From Chloroflexota bacterium (GTDB lineage: Bacteria > Chloroflexota > Dehalococcoidia > Lucifugimonadales > UBA3495): 59,808 bases of DNA. Both the position numbers and the translations under genes were made by a program. Below, one piece after another: positions 8,200-17,022 of the stretch. Position 1 is the first letter of the stretch. Every line of letters begins with the position of its first letter. The stretch lies in assembly GCA_028873965.1 (NCBI GenBank), contig JAPPMU010000027.1, forward strand, positions 1-59,808, given 5' to 3'. The notes under the pieces are model-generated. The model ran no database searches. It was given only the letters and a program-made list of their open reading frames with translations, and was not told where the DNA came from.

Positions 8200-9444
8200 A
8201 TGCAGGTGATGACTATGACCCAAAACAACCATCCAGCCGGCCCGCTGGCCGGCGTCAAGGTGCTGGACCTGACGCAGATCATGGCCGGCCCCATGTGCAC
8301 CATGCTGCTGGCAGACATGGGCGCGAACGTAATCAAGATCGAGCGTCCCGGCACCGGCGACGACACGCGGCGCATGGGATCGCGCCTGACCCACGACATT
8401 GCCGGCGGGTTCCTGGCGCTGAACCGCAACAAGCGCAGCATCGCGCTGGACCTGCGCTCCGACGCGGGCAAGGCGGTGTTCCGGCGGATGGCGGAAACTG
8501 CGGATATCGTGGTGGAGAACTTCCGGCCCGGCGTCATGGACCGGCTGGGCCTGGGCTACGAGGCGTTGGCGGAGATCAACCCCAAGCTGGTGTACGCCAG
8601 CATCTCCGGCTTTGGCGGCACCGGCCCCTATCGCAACCGGGGCGGCTTCGACCTGGTGGCCCAGGGAATGAGCGGCCTCATGTCGATCACCGGATTCCCG
8701 GGTGGGCCGCCGGCCAAGGTGGGCGTGCCCATCACGGACATCGGGGCGGGCAGCTTCACCGCCTTCGGCATCCTGGCGGCTTTCATCCACGCCCAGCGCA
8801 CGGGACAGGGCCAGCAGGTGGACGGGTCGCTGCTGGAGGCAGGCATCGCGTTCACGGTGTGGGAGTCGTCGGAGTACTTTGCCAACGGAGAGGTGCCGGG
8901 ACCGCTGGGGTCGGCCCACCGGGTCAACGCGCCGTACCAGGCCCTGCGCACGAAGGACGGGTACATCAATATCGGCGCGGCGTCGCAGCCCACCTGGGAG
9001 CAGTTCTGCCGCGCCATCGGGCAGGACGCGCTCATCGATGACGAGCGGTACCTGGAACCCAACGACCGCAAGGCGCGCGAGGCGGAGCTGGCCGAACTGC
9101 TGGAAGGCATCCTGGCGGAGCACACCACCGCCCACTGGATGGAGCAGCTGGAAGCGGCCGGCGTGGTCGCCGGACCCATCTACGACATGGAGCAGGTGTA
9201 CAGCGACGAGCAGGTGCTGGCCCGGGATATGAAGGTCACGCTGGACGATGCGGAACTGGGCGAGTTGAACCACATCGGGATTCCGGTGAAACTGTCAGAG
9301 ACGCCCGGCAGCATCCGCCACCGCGGCCCAGCGCTGGGCCAGCACAGCCGGGAGATACTGGCCGAGCATGGCTACACTGATGAGGAGGTGGACGCGCTGT
9401 TTGAGGCGGGGGTGACGTCTATTCCTGACGCGCTTACAGCATAG
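8200..9444 (+). CDS. Family III CoA-transferase (CaiB/BaiF)
   Basis: 414 residues. Moves CoA between carboxylic acids via an enzyme-bound aspartyl-CoA intermediate. Typical N-terminus GVKVLDLTQIMAGPMCTMLLADMG is present (read as GVKVLDLTQ plus AGPMCTMLLADMGA), then KIERPGTGDD, NRNKRSIALDL and NFRPGVM. The catalytic aspartate is likely in PITDIGAGSF (about residue 180). Start at 8200, though ATGs two and four codons on are equally possible. Monocistronic or followed by tiny membrane genes. Substrate not determinable. Confidence 0.9.
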   Translation: MQVMTMTQNNHPAGPLAGVKVLDLTQIMAGPMCTMLLADMGANVIKIERPGTGDDTRRMGSRLTHDIAGGFLALNRNKRSIALDLRSDAGKAVFRRMAETADIVVENFRPGVMDRLGLGYEALAEINPKLVYASISGFGGTGPYRNRGGFDLVAQGMSGLMSITGFPGGPPAKVGVPITDIGAGSFTAFGILAAFIHAQRTGQGQQVDGSLLEAGIAFTVWESSEYFANGEVPGPLGSAHRVNAPYQALRTKDGYINIGAASQPTWEQFCRAIGQDALIDDERYLEPNDRKAREAELAELLEGILAEHTTAHWMEQLEAAGVVAGPIYDMEQVYSDEQVLARDMKVTLDDAELGELNHIGIPVKLSETPGSIRHRGPALGQHSREILAEHGYTDEEVDALFEAGVTSIPDALTA

Positions 9445-9483
9445 AGACGGCAAGACAGTTTCGATGGATACTGTGGCAACATT

Positions 9484-9771
9484 ATGACTTGGACAAATAT
9501 ATGGTCAGGGCTGCGCTATGCGCTCTTGGCGATACTGATTGGGATTGCCGCGTCAGCCATCATTAACGGAGCAATTCTACTGGCGGTGTACAACTTGCCA
9601 GAACAAATCTTGACCGAGCCCCCAGCAAGTCAAGTGGTCAGTATTGGTATGGTTTTGCTGGCAGCTCTGCTTGCCACCGCGCCACTCATAGAGTGGTGGT
9701 ACAATCACCTGCGTAGCTGGCTGGACGTAGCTTTGGATGGTGGGGGAAGGGACAATGAAACCGCAGACTAG
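9484..9771 (+). CDS. Small membrane protein, two helices
   Basis: 95 residues. Hydrophobic segments at about 11-36 and 52-68, with an acidic soluble C-terminus (GGGRDNETAD). No family recognised. It overlaps the next tiny gene by 18 bases. AT-richer than the neighbouring enzymes. Resembles in style, not clearly in sequence, the minus-strand pair at 2211-2617. Confidence 0.6.
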   Translation: MTWTNIWSGLRYALLAILIGIAASAIINGAILLAVYNLPEQILTEPPASQVVSIGMVLLAALLATAPLIEWWYNHLRSWLDVALDGGGRDNETAD

Positions 9772-9876
9772 GCAAAAAGTGATCGTACTGGCATTTGCCT
9801 ACGGCGTTGCGATTACCATAGCAATACTCGGCTTCGCGCTGGGCTGGTGGGCGGCGCTGGCTTCGCCCGCCGGTTA
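9754..9876 (+). CDS. 40-residue single-helix membrane peptide
   Basis: ATG 9754 after GGGGGAAGG. The product is a short basic N-terminus (MKPQTRQK) followed by one long hydrophobic helix ending GWWAALASPAG. It overlaps the preceding small membrane gene by 18 bases and its stop touches the convergent CoA-transferase ORF. Likely co-translated with the preceding gene; function unknown. Confidence 0.5.
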
Positions 9877-11289
9877 GGGCAAGTAAAAACAGTACGAGCT
9901 ATTCCGGCGGCCGGCTGGGAAACTCCCGATCATAGTCAACCGTCCAGCCCAGCTCCACCTGACGGTCCAGCGGTACTGAGGCCGGGATGCGCGCGCCGGC
10001 CAGAGTTTGCCCGATGGCCTCCGCCTCTTCCAATTGGGAGATTTGCGTTCGGTTAGGGCCAGCAGATCAGACAGGATGGGAGCGTTGTCCTCGCCCAGCA
10101 TCGGGGCCGGTTTGCGGATATGCACGTCGTTGCCGGACATGCGCCACCCACGCGAGAGGTATTCGCGCCGGCCCAGACCGGTCTTTGGATGGTGGTCGGC
10201 GGGCTCGAAATAGCCGCGTTCGCGGAAGTGCGGATCGCCGAGCATGTCCCGGCCGTCCAGCACCGGGCCGGAGGGGACGCCAGCGGTTTGCAGGATGGTC
10301 ATCACGTCGTATTTGGTGCGAGCCGAGGTCCACTGCGAGATGATGGCATCCAGTTCGTCCTGGTTGCCGTGGCGCGTCACCGGATCGGCGAAGCGAGGGT
10401 CCGACGCCAGTTCGGGCGAGCCAATGGCGTTGCAGAAGGCTTGCCAGTCGGCGTCGTCGCGCACGGCGATCACGGCCCATTGGTCGTCGCCCTGGCACGG
10501 GTAGCAGCCGTGGGGCGACATCGATTCGTGGCGGTTGCCCAGGCGGCGACTGCGGCGGCCGTTGAAGGCGTAATCCAGGACGCCCTCGCCCAGGAAGGAC
10601 ACTCCCACCTGGTACATCGCCAGGTCAATCCACATGCCTCGTCCGGTCTTGGCGCGGTGGATCAGGCTGACCAGCACCGCCAGTTGCGCCGTCCAGCTGG
10701 CCAGGAAGTCGGTGTAGGAGTTGGCGATCTTGTTGGGTACCGTGCCCGGCGAGGTGTGGCCGTTGGCGTCCACGTCCAGGTAGCCCATGAACGCGCCGGT
10801 GCCGTGGGTCGGCTCCAGTGCGGTGGCCATGGCGCCGAAGTTGGTCCACGGGCCGGAATGGCCGTACCCGGTGTTGGACACCATAATCAGGTCGGGACGC
10901 ACGGACTTCAGGTTGGGATAGTCCAGTCCGAACCGGCGCATGACCCGGGGCGTGAAATTCTCCAGCACCACGTCGGATATAGAAACCAGTTCGCGCAGGA
11001 CTTCCAGGGCGTCGTCCGAGCGCAGGTCCAGGATAACGCTGAGCTTGCCGTGATTGAGCGTCTGGAAGGTGCCGCCGCGCTCCCAGTAGAGCTCGCCGGG
11101 GTCGTTGTCGGGATACGGGCCGTTGAGGGTGCGGGTGGTATCGACAAACTGGTTGTGGTGGGTGTCCACCTTGATGACCTCTGCGCCCAGGTCGGCCAGG
11201 TAGGCGCCGCAGTAGGGCATGGCGAAGACCCGGCTGAGATCTACCACGCGGATACCTTCCAGGGGCAGAGAGCGTTCTGGCATCGTCAT
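9874..11289 (-). CDS. Family III CoA-transferase, C-terminus frameshifted
   Basis: 471 residues as read. RVVDLSRVFAMPYCGAYLADLGAEVIKVD is the typical start (quoted here only as RVVDLSRVFAMPYCG), with NFTPRVM and SYTDFLASWTAQLAV holding the likely catalytic aspartate. Near 10041-10052 a base appears missing: one base more would give TEAQISQLEEAEAIG, and the shifted frame then runs to a normal family C-terminus ending at a TAG at 9899-9901. As written, the last 60 residues are out-of-frame, basic and Trp/Arg-rich. Its ATG overlaps the stop of the preceding CoA-transferase (ATGA), suggesting a two-subunit enzyme. Confidence 0.85.
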   Translation of the reverse strand: MTMPERSLPLEGIRVVDLSRVFAMPYCGAYLADLGAEVIKVDTHHNQFVDTTRTLNGPYPDNDPGELYWERGGTFQTLNHGKLSVILDLRSDDALEVLRELVSISDVVLENFTPRVMRRFGLDYPNLKSVRPDLIMVSNTGYGHSGPWTNFGAMATALEPTHGTGAFMGYLDVDANGHTSPGTVPNKIANSYTDFLASWTAQLAVLVSLIHRAKTGRGMWIDLAMYQVGVSFLGEGVLDYAFNGRRSRRLGNRHESMSPHGCYPCQGDDQWAVIAVRDDADWQAFCNAIGSPELASDPRFADPVTRHGNQDELDAIISQWTSARTKYDVMTILQTAGVPSGPVLDGRDMLGDPHFRERGYFEPADHHPKTGLGRREYLSRGWRMSGNDVHIRKPAPMLGEDNAPILSDLLALTERKSPNWKRRRPSGKLWPARASRPQYRWTVRWSWAGRLTMIGSFPAGRRNSSYCFYLP

Positions 11290-12491
11290 ATCGCCCCCAA
11301 TGCCTTAAGTTGGGTCAATTCGCCAGCGGAGCAGCCGAGTTCATCGCAATAGATCTCTGAGTTGTGCTGCCCCAGCAGCGGCGCGGGGCGTCGCACCTCG
11401 TAGTCCATGCCCGACAGGCGCGGACCCATGCCGGGATAGTCGGCATCGCCGGCCACGGGGTGGGACACGGTGCGGAAGAACTCCCGCTCGTGCAGATGGG
11501 GACAGTCGTGCAGGTCGCCGGCGTCCTGGGCCATGCCGAACACCAGCCGGCGCTCGCCGGATGCCTGGTGCAGCGCCTTGCGGTCCCACTGGGCCAGCCC
11601 CTTGATCAGCAGGTCGTGGATCTCCTCGCCGAACTCGATGCGGCCCGAACCTGACGCGAACCGCTCGTCCTGCAGCGCGGGTTCGCCGATCAGCTCGGCC
11701 ACAGTTGACCACGGCTGCGATCCCTGCACCGAGGGGATCACGTAGCCGTCGCGGGCGGGCATCAGCTCCTCGAAGCCGGAACCGCGCACCGGGCGTCTCC
11801 CCTTGATGGCCCCCATGTAGTTGTAGTAGGGCAGCGCCTGGACGAGATGCGATGCGAGACACTCCACCGTGGAAACGTCGATGACCTGGCCGCGGCCGGT
11901 GAACATGCGCTGGAATAGAGCGGCCGACGTTGCCACCGCCGCGTTGATGCCGGCCACATAGAAGGATTGGTTGAGGGCGTTGCGCAATGGTTCCTGGTCG
12001 GAATCGCCGGAGTGATACATCAGGCCGCTGATCGCCGTGGTCACGATGTCAGTGGCGGCGAAATCGCGGTACGGGCCAGTCTGACCGAAGGGCGTGATGG
12101 AGGTGACGATCAGGTGGGGATACCGCTCGACAAGGGTTTCGTGTTCGAGGCCGGCGGGCCTGGCGTCGGGCGGGTAGTTTTCGACCAGCACGTCCGCCGA
12201 TTCGAGCAGGCGGTCCAGCAACCCGGCCCCCGCCCCCGTTTCCACGTCCAGCGTGATGCCGCGCTTGTTGGTGTTCAGGTACAGGAACGGGATGCTCTTC
12301 TCGGGATGAGGATCATCACCGACGAATGGCCCCATACGCCGCGCTTCATCGCCTCCGCCCGGCGGCTCGATCTTGATGACGTCAGCGCCGTAGTCGGCCA
12401 GCAGCCTGCCGCAATACGGTGCGGACACGTACCCGCCCAGCTCCAGCACCCGGACGCCGCCCAAAGGCAGTCCGAAAGGAACGCCAGCCAT
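11286..12491 (-). CDS. Family III CoA-transferase, probable non-catalytic subunit
   Basis: 401 residues from ATG 12489-12491, which overlaps the TAA of the MaoC-like gene (TAATG). GVRVLELGGYVSAPYCGRLL and KIEPPGGGDEARRMG are typical of the family. At the position of the catalytic aspartate the sequence reads NQSFYVAGINAA; the aspartate that precedes YVxG in active members is replaced. Some family III enzymes are heteromers with one active subunit, so this gene and the overlapping one at 9874-11289 may form such a pair. Part of a three-gene operon with the hydratase. Confidence 0.87.
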   Translation of the reverse strand: MAGVPFGLPLGGVRVLELGGYVSAPYCGRLLADYGADVIKIEPPGGGDEARRMGPFVGDDPHPEKSIPFLYLNTNKRGITLDVETGAGAGLLDRLLESADVLVENYPPDARPAGLEHETLVERYPHLIVTSITPFGQTGPYRDFAATDIVTTAISGLMYHSGDSDQEPLRNALNQSFYVAGINAAVATSAALFQRMFTGRGQVIDVSTVECLASHLVQALPYYNYMGAIKGRRPVRGSGFEELMPARDGYVIPSVQGSQPWSTVAELIGEPALQDERFASGSGRIEFGEEIHDLLIKGLAQWDRKALHQASGERRLVFGMAQDAGDLHDCPHLHEREFFRTVSHPVAGDADYPGMGPRLSGMDYEVRRPAPLLGQHNSEIYCDELGCSAGELTQLKALGAI

Positions 12492-13561
12492 TACCAGGGT
12501 TCTCCTTCCCAATCCAGCGGCAGCGACTGGCCCCGCTTGGGCAGGACGACGGTTGCAGTGCCGGAAGCAGTCTGGCTGCCCCGGTCGTTCTGCAGGTTCA
12601 CGGCGCAGTCCACCAGGCCGAAGTCACCCTCCTCGCGTTTGCCGGTGACGATGCCAGCGGCGGTGAGAGTGTCGCCGGGGAAGTCCATGCCCCGGTGCTC
12701 CACGTAGAATCGCCGGAACCAGCCCTGGTCGCCGGCGAAGTCCAGCAGCAGTTGCCCCAGGTACTGGTTCTTCAGCGACCCGTTGACCACCACGTTGGGC
12801 AGGCCCTGGTGCAGCTGGGCGAAGGGCAGGTCCCAGTGGATGCGCGCGTAGTTGCCGTTGGCGGCGGCCCAGCGGATCAGGTGGGTGGTGGTCATGGGGC
12901 CCTTGACCACGGGCGGCAGGCTGTCGCCCACGGCCACGTCCTCGAAGTGCCGTTGGTCGCCGGCGGTTGGTTCCGGCTTGGGCAAGATCACCTCGGGATT
13001 GGGTGGGGCCACGTTCACGGTGGTCAGGTCATCGGCGACCTGGGCCACGTCGGTGGGCTGCTCGCCGGCCGGCAGCGCTCGGTGGATGCTGACCCGACGG
13101 GCGCGGCTGATCTCCGTGTCGTGCTGGTCGGTCTGGATCTCTTCCCGGACGATGAACACCAGCGCGCCGGATCGCCCCTGCTTCTCGAAGATGTCCAGCA
13201 TGCGGAACCGGCGGGTGATCCACGTGCCGACGCGCACCGGCGCCAGGAACTGCCAGTCGCTGCCACCGTTGAGTCCGTAGCTGTTGAACGGCAGCGGCAC
13301 CTCGAAGTGCCACTCCTGGCCGGCTCCGAAGTATCCGATGGGCGGGGCGATGTCCTTCCACGCGGCCAGCGGCGGGCAGAGCAGGCTGCCGAACCGGCTG
13401 CGCTGGGCGTAATCGGGGTCGACGTACAGCGGGTTGTAGTCCTCGATGGCGTCGGCCACGTCGTAGGTCATCTCCGCGCTGATGGGGAAGCGGTTGCGTT
13501 CGGGCTCCGATTCCACGCCGATCAGGGCTTTGACTTCGTCGGTGATCAGGCTGCCGGGCAT
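12491..13561 (-). CDS. MaoC-like double hotdog hydratase
   Basis: 356 residues from ATG 13559-13561 with an AAGGAG site. Two hotdog halves are visible: an N-terminal FAS1-type dehydratase region (SAEMTYDVADAIEDYNPLYVD) and a C-terminal MaoC half (FEDVAVGDSLPP, then TTTHLIRWAAANGNYARIHWD with the hydratase-like N/D and H residues). Hydrates or dehydrates enoyl-CoA thioesters. Size and layout resemble mesaconyl-C4-CoA hydratase-type enzymes; with the two CoA-transferases downstream it may process a dicarboxylic acyl-CoA. That pathway is inference. Confidence 0.82.
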   Translation of the reverse strand: MPGSLITDEVKALIGVESEPERNRFPISAEMTYDVADAIEDYNPLYVDPDYAQRSRFGSLLCPPLAAWKDIAPPIGYFGAGQEWHFEVPLPFNSYGLNGGSDWQFLAPVRVGTWITRRFRMLDIFEKQGRSGALVFIVREEIQTDQHDTEISRARRVSIHRALPAGEQPTDVAQVADDLTTVNVAPPNPEVILPKPEPTAGDQRHFEDVAVGDSLPPVVKGPMTTTHLIRWAAANGNYARIHWDLPFAQLHQGLPNVVVNGSLKNQYLGQLLLDFAGDQGWFRRFYVEHRGMDFPGDTLTAAGIVTGKREEGDFGLVDCAVNLQNDRGSQTASGTATVVLPKRGQSLPLDWEGEPW

Positions 13562-13671
13562 CTGGCTGCTCCTTGTGGGTTCAACTCGCAGGGTCGCGCG
13601 AATTCTAGCCAAACGCGGTGGATTGTACAAACGGTGCGGCCACCTCACGCGTACCCGGTTTGCAATAGGTA

Positions 13672-13787
13672 ATCGTCAGAAGCAGGATTTTCAAGATTTA
13701 TGGATTGTCAGGATTGGAGCCGTTCCGTGGTGGAGATCTTTCAATCCTGCATAATCATAAAATCCCGCAAATCCTGCTTCTGACGAT
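13672..13787. repeat. 116-bp foldback repeat, copy A
   Basis: Perfect 19-bp terminal inverted repeats ATCGTCAGAAGCAGGATTT and its complement bound the unit. It is preceded by a GCGTACCCGGTTT-like outer arm. A 116-bp relative lies at 20598-20713 and a diverged one at 30149-30246. Non-coding. Confidence 0.8.
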
Positions 13788-13804
13788 TCGCGGAACCGGA
13801 TCCG

Positions 13805-14538
13805 CTAGACCACCCGCAGCAGTTCCCGCAGCAGCAGCGATACGCTGCCAACGACTGTCACCCCGACGACCACGTACCGGAACGCGCGCAAACTGATCCG
13901 GCTGGCGATGACCGCCGCGACTCCGGTCCCGCAAATCACTGCGATGCTGAGCACGCCGATGTTCTTGGCCGTCGTCGCGCCGACCAATCCGGTGACGGCG
14001 AAAAGCGCCAGCGCCAGCACGGACGCCAGGAAGAAGTACAGACCCAGCGTCGCCCTGATGGTGTCCCGCGACCAGTCCTGTTCGATGGAATAGAGTCCCG
14101 CCAGCGGCGCGCCCACGCCCAGCGTGGTGACCAGCAGCGTGGCGATGAAGCCGCATACCGGCGCGGCCCAGCGACTGCGCGCGCCGGGCAATCGGATCTG
14201 GAACAGGCTCATCACGCCCAACGCCAGGATGACCACCACGATGGTCAGCCTCAATGCCACTGCATCGGCACCGTGCAGCAGGAGCACGCCCAATGGGACC
14301 GGAGGCAGGCCGGCGACCAGGACTCCCGCAGGTTCAGGTGCCGCCACGTCTGGACCACCGTGAGCCCGGTGGTGAGCACGACCACGGCGTTGACGATCAC
14401 CACCGCATCCCGGGGCGGCAGGATGAACAGCATGAACGGCATGGCCACGGTGCCCAGCCCGAAGCTGATGGTTCCCAGCACGATGGCCCCGAAGAACATC
14501 GCGGCCAAGCCCAGAGCCAGTTCCCAGCCGGCAAGCAT
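13805..14538 (-). pseudogene. TauE/SafE-type permease, one frameshift
   Basis: Two overlapping reading frames together give a normal-length sulfite exporter TauE/SafE family membrane protein. The N-terminal part (ATG 14536-14538; ELALGLAAMFFGAIVLGTIS, LPPRDAVVIVNAVVVL) ends in RHLNLRESW, and the other frame resumes with VAGLPPVPLGVLLLHGAD and five more membrane helices. The break is near 14320, where bases seem to be missing after the tryptophan codon. Either a genuine pseudogene or a consensus error. The family exports sulfite, sulfonates or related anions. Confidence 0.75.
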
Positions 14539-14691
14539 GGGGCGGTTACGTGACGAAATGACACGAGGGCGTCGGATTATCGGTGAAAGATTTCGACCGC
14601 CTCCGCCGTTGGCGACGTACAATCGGTGCGCAGCGCATCCTGGGACAGCCCGGTATCAACAACCTCGCCCCGGCGCGGTACCCGTGGAGAT

Positions 14692-15063
14692 TCAACTGTT
14701 GGAAACCATAAACTCGCGGATAAGCTCTTCTTCCAGGAAAAAGCCTTCGTCAGGTAGCAGGGAACTGTGCTCGAGTGGTTCTTCCAGAGCAGTGAGGCTC
14801 AGCGCGTCCGAAAATGTGCCGGAGGCGACCGTAATGAACCGCTCATGTGGCGGGGACGCCAGCAATAGCGTCCGCAAGTCAATCTCACCGCACCGGAACC
14901 GGCGCAAGTTGGACGGTGACACTCCGGTCACCAAATAGCGACCATGGTCACCTGCAGTTCCGACCATAGCGCCCAAGTAATTGCCGCCAAACTCGTCGGC
15001 AGCGGTGAAAATCTGGATCCCGTCGTAATAATCCAGGACGACGGTGGGCGTGATCGTTTTCAT
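14692..15063 (-). CDS. Hypothetical protein (DUF6575-like)
   Basis: 123 residues, ATG 15061-15063 overlapping the stop of the interrupted ORF before it (ATGA). Contains VLDYYDGIQIFTAAD, GRYLVTGVSP and an acidic C-terminal helix (FFLEEELIREFM). I associate it weakly with DUF6575; no catalytic motif is visible. The pair formed with the upstream ORF looks like a two-gene unit of toxin-antitoxin style, but this is conjecture. Confidence 0.6.
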   Translation of the reverse strand: MKTITPTVVLDYYDGIQIFTAADEFGGNYLGAMVGTAGDHGRYLVTGVSPSNLRRFRCGEIDLRTLLLASPPHERFITVASGTFSDALSLTALEEPLEHSSLLPDEGFFLEEELIREFMVSNS

Positions 15064-15597
15064 AGTTGGACCGTCCCCAAGTCAGTGTTGACCAGATAGC
15101 CCGCGAACGGCCACCAGGTACGATGCGCTCCTCCGGTTTTCTCCAGCTTGCCTGCGCCCAGATTTAGATCAAGTTCACAAACGAGATAGCCTCGAAAGGT
15201 CGGAGTGCGTTGACGATTTTCGGCACTACTACGCCTGTTATAAACGGATAACCCGCTGGCCTTGCATTCATTCTGTCCGAAATCATCTAGGGCGTGTCGT
15301 CAAATTATCTCGTCATTCCTGCGGAAGCAGGAATCCAGGCGTTTCCGTATCCAAATCGTGCTGACACAGCCGGGGATTCTGGATTCCCGCTTTCGCGGGA
15401 ATGACGGAAATGGAGCGGTTTGACGCTTGGAAACTCAATTTGACGACACGCCCTAATGGTCGGAGTGTTCGGTATGACCTAAAATCTTCAAGACTCGGGG
15501 GCTGAGTCTTGACCAATCGGTAGAGTCTCGTCGGCGCGGTGATTTCTTCAGCGTCGTCTGGCGGGCAGTCGGGAGGTAGTGATTCATAGTATGGCAT
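15060..15597 (-). pseudogene. Hypothetical gene split by a 164-bp MITE
   Basis: The 5' part reads MPYYESLPPDCPPDD through SLEDFRSYRTLRP and then runs into the inserted element at 15453. The 3' part on the other side reads DDFGQNECKASGLSVYNRR through GYLVNTDLGTVQL and stops at 15060-15062, overlapping the ATG of the next gene. Removing the element with one TA target copy joins both parts in frame (junction YRTLRPLDDFGQNE), giving a product of about 123 residues. A TTG start at 15651 is an alternative. Function unknown; cysteine, FRGY and TWWP motifs suggest a compact folded domain. Confidence 0.75.
15290..15453. mobile_element. 164-bp MITE, family B, copy 1
   Basis: Ends match as inverted repeats GGGCGTGTCGTCAAATT, flanked by TA target duplications (15288-15289, 15454-15455). 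The interior carries the same paired ATTCCC/GGGAAT-type palindromes seen in family A. A second copy of identical length is at 30341-30504. No ORF of its own, so moved by a transposase elsewhere; the termini and TA target recall IS5/IS427- or IS630-type elements (inference). Confidence 0.88.
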
Positions 15598-15793
15598 TCT
15601 AGGTACCCGTTCCGGCACAGCAATTGTAGTCAAGCGAACAAATGGCGTCAAAGCAGGATTTCTAGACTGCCGAAACCGGCCGCCCGGTCAGCGCGGGCGC
15701 GAAACGCGATATACTCGCGGAACCCAAGACTGTTTGAAATCACGCGGCTCCCGATCCTGGGTGCCGATTCTATCGAAGATCAGGAGCTTTGCT

Positions 15794-16978
15794 ATGGCAA
15801 TGAACGGTTCGACGGGAGTGCTGGACGGAGTACGGATACTGGAGCTGGCGCGGTGGCAGGCGGCGCCCCGGGGCGGGCTGATACTTCAAGACATGGGCGC
15901 CGAGGTGCTCAAGCTGGAGTGGCGCAAGGGCGCGGACCTGCGGAACTCCGGCCCCTTCGTGGGCGGCATGAGCGTACAGTTCGCCGCGTACAACCGGGGC
16001 AAGAAGAGCGTCACCCTGAACACGCGGCACGACAAGGGGAAGGAGCTGTTCTTCCGGCTGCTGGAGGTGTCCGACGTGGTGCTGGAGAACTTCCGCCCCG
16101 GCACCATGGAAGCGATGGGGTTCAGCTACGAGGAGATGTGCAAGGTGAACCCCGGCATCATCCTCGCCTCGGTGTCCGGCTTCGGGCAGTACGGCCCCTA
16201 CCGCGACCGGCAGTGCTTCGATCCCATCATCCAGGCCATGAGCGGGTTCGGCGACCAGACCGGCCGGGGCTTTGGCGAGCCCATCATGGGCAACGGCCCG
16301 GTGATGGACCGCACCGCCGCCCTCCACGCGGTCATCGGCATCCTGGGCGCGCTGCGGCATCGCGACCGCACCGGCGAGGGCCAGTGGCTGGAGGTCGCCA
16401 TGCTGGACGGCGGGATCACCCTGGAGGAGGTCGCCCTGGCCATGTGCTACGACACCGGCACCAACGACTTCGTGCGGGTGGGCACGTTCCTGCGGTGCAA
16501 GGACGGCTGGGTCACCACCGGAGCGGCCCGCGCCGGCATGTGGGAGCGGATGCTCAGGGTGATGAAGTTCGACGAACTGGCCGAGGACCCGGAGTTCGCC
16601 GCCCCCATGTTCGCCACCGACATGGCCGAAATCCGCATGGAACTGCTGCGGGAGTGGTGCGAGGAGCGCACCGTGCAGGAGGTTGAGGATGCGCTGGTCG
16701 CCGCCGACATTCCCTTCGGCCCGGTCAAGTCCATCCCCGAGGTGCTGGCCGACAGCCACATGTGGGAGCGCGAGGTGATGATGGAGGAGGACGCCCACGA
16801 CCCGCCCGGCAAGAAGGTGCTGGTGCCGGGCCCCACGATCATCAAGTTCTCCAAGACGCCCACCTCCGCCGGGCCGATCCCGAAGTATGGCGAGCATAAC
16901 GGCGAGATCTACGGCGACCTGCTGGGCATGTCAGAGAAGGAGATGGCGGCGCTGGTCGAGGAAGGGGTGATTACGTGA
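15794..16978 (+). CDS. Family III CoA-transferase (CaiB/BaiF)
   Basis: 394 residues. ATG 15794 follows CAGGAG at good spacing; the 20-codon upstream extension is not supported. GVRILELARWQAAPRGGL, KLEWRKGADLR, NRGKKSVTLN and NFRPGTM mark the family, and GPVMDRTAALHAVIG contains the likely catalytic aspartate. Stands alone on the plus strand between the MITE-split locus and the NADAR module. A GATATACT box about 90 bases upstream may be a -10. Substrate unknown. Confidence 0.9.
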   Translation: MAMNGSTGVLDGVRILELARWQAAPRGGLILQDMGAEVLKLEWRKGADLRNSGPFVGGMSVQFAAYNRGKKSVTLNTRHDKGKELFFRLLEVSDVVLENFRPGTMEAMGFSYEEMCKVNPGIILASVSGFGQYGPYRDRQCFDPIIQAMSGFGDQTGRGFGEPIMGNGPVMDRTAALHAVIGILGALRHRDRTGEGQWLEVAMLDGGITLEEVALAMCYDTGTNDFVRVGTFLRCKDGWVTTGAARAGMWERMLRVMKFDELAEDPEFAAPMFATDMAEIRMELLREWCEERTVQEVEDALVAADIPFGPVKSIPEVLADSHMWEREVMMEEDAHDPPGKKVLVPGPTIIKFSKTPTSAGPIPKYGEHNGEIYGDLLGMSEKEMAALVEEGVIT

Positions 16979-17022
16979 CCTCTTGAGGAAACAGTCATTG
17001 CGAGGGGAACGTGGTATCGGGA

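Noticed and set aside
13805..14538. Two separate membrane proteins instead of one broken permease
   Set aside because: The two frames join into a single TauE/SafE sequence at one point, and the second lacks its own ribosome site.
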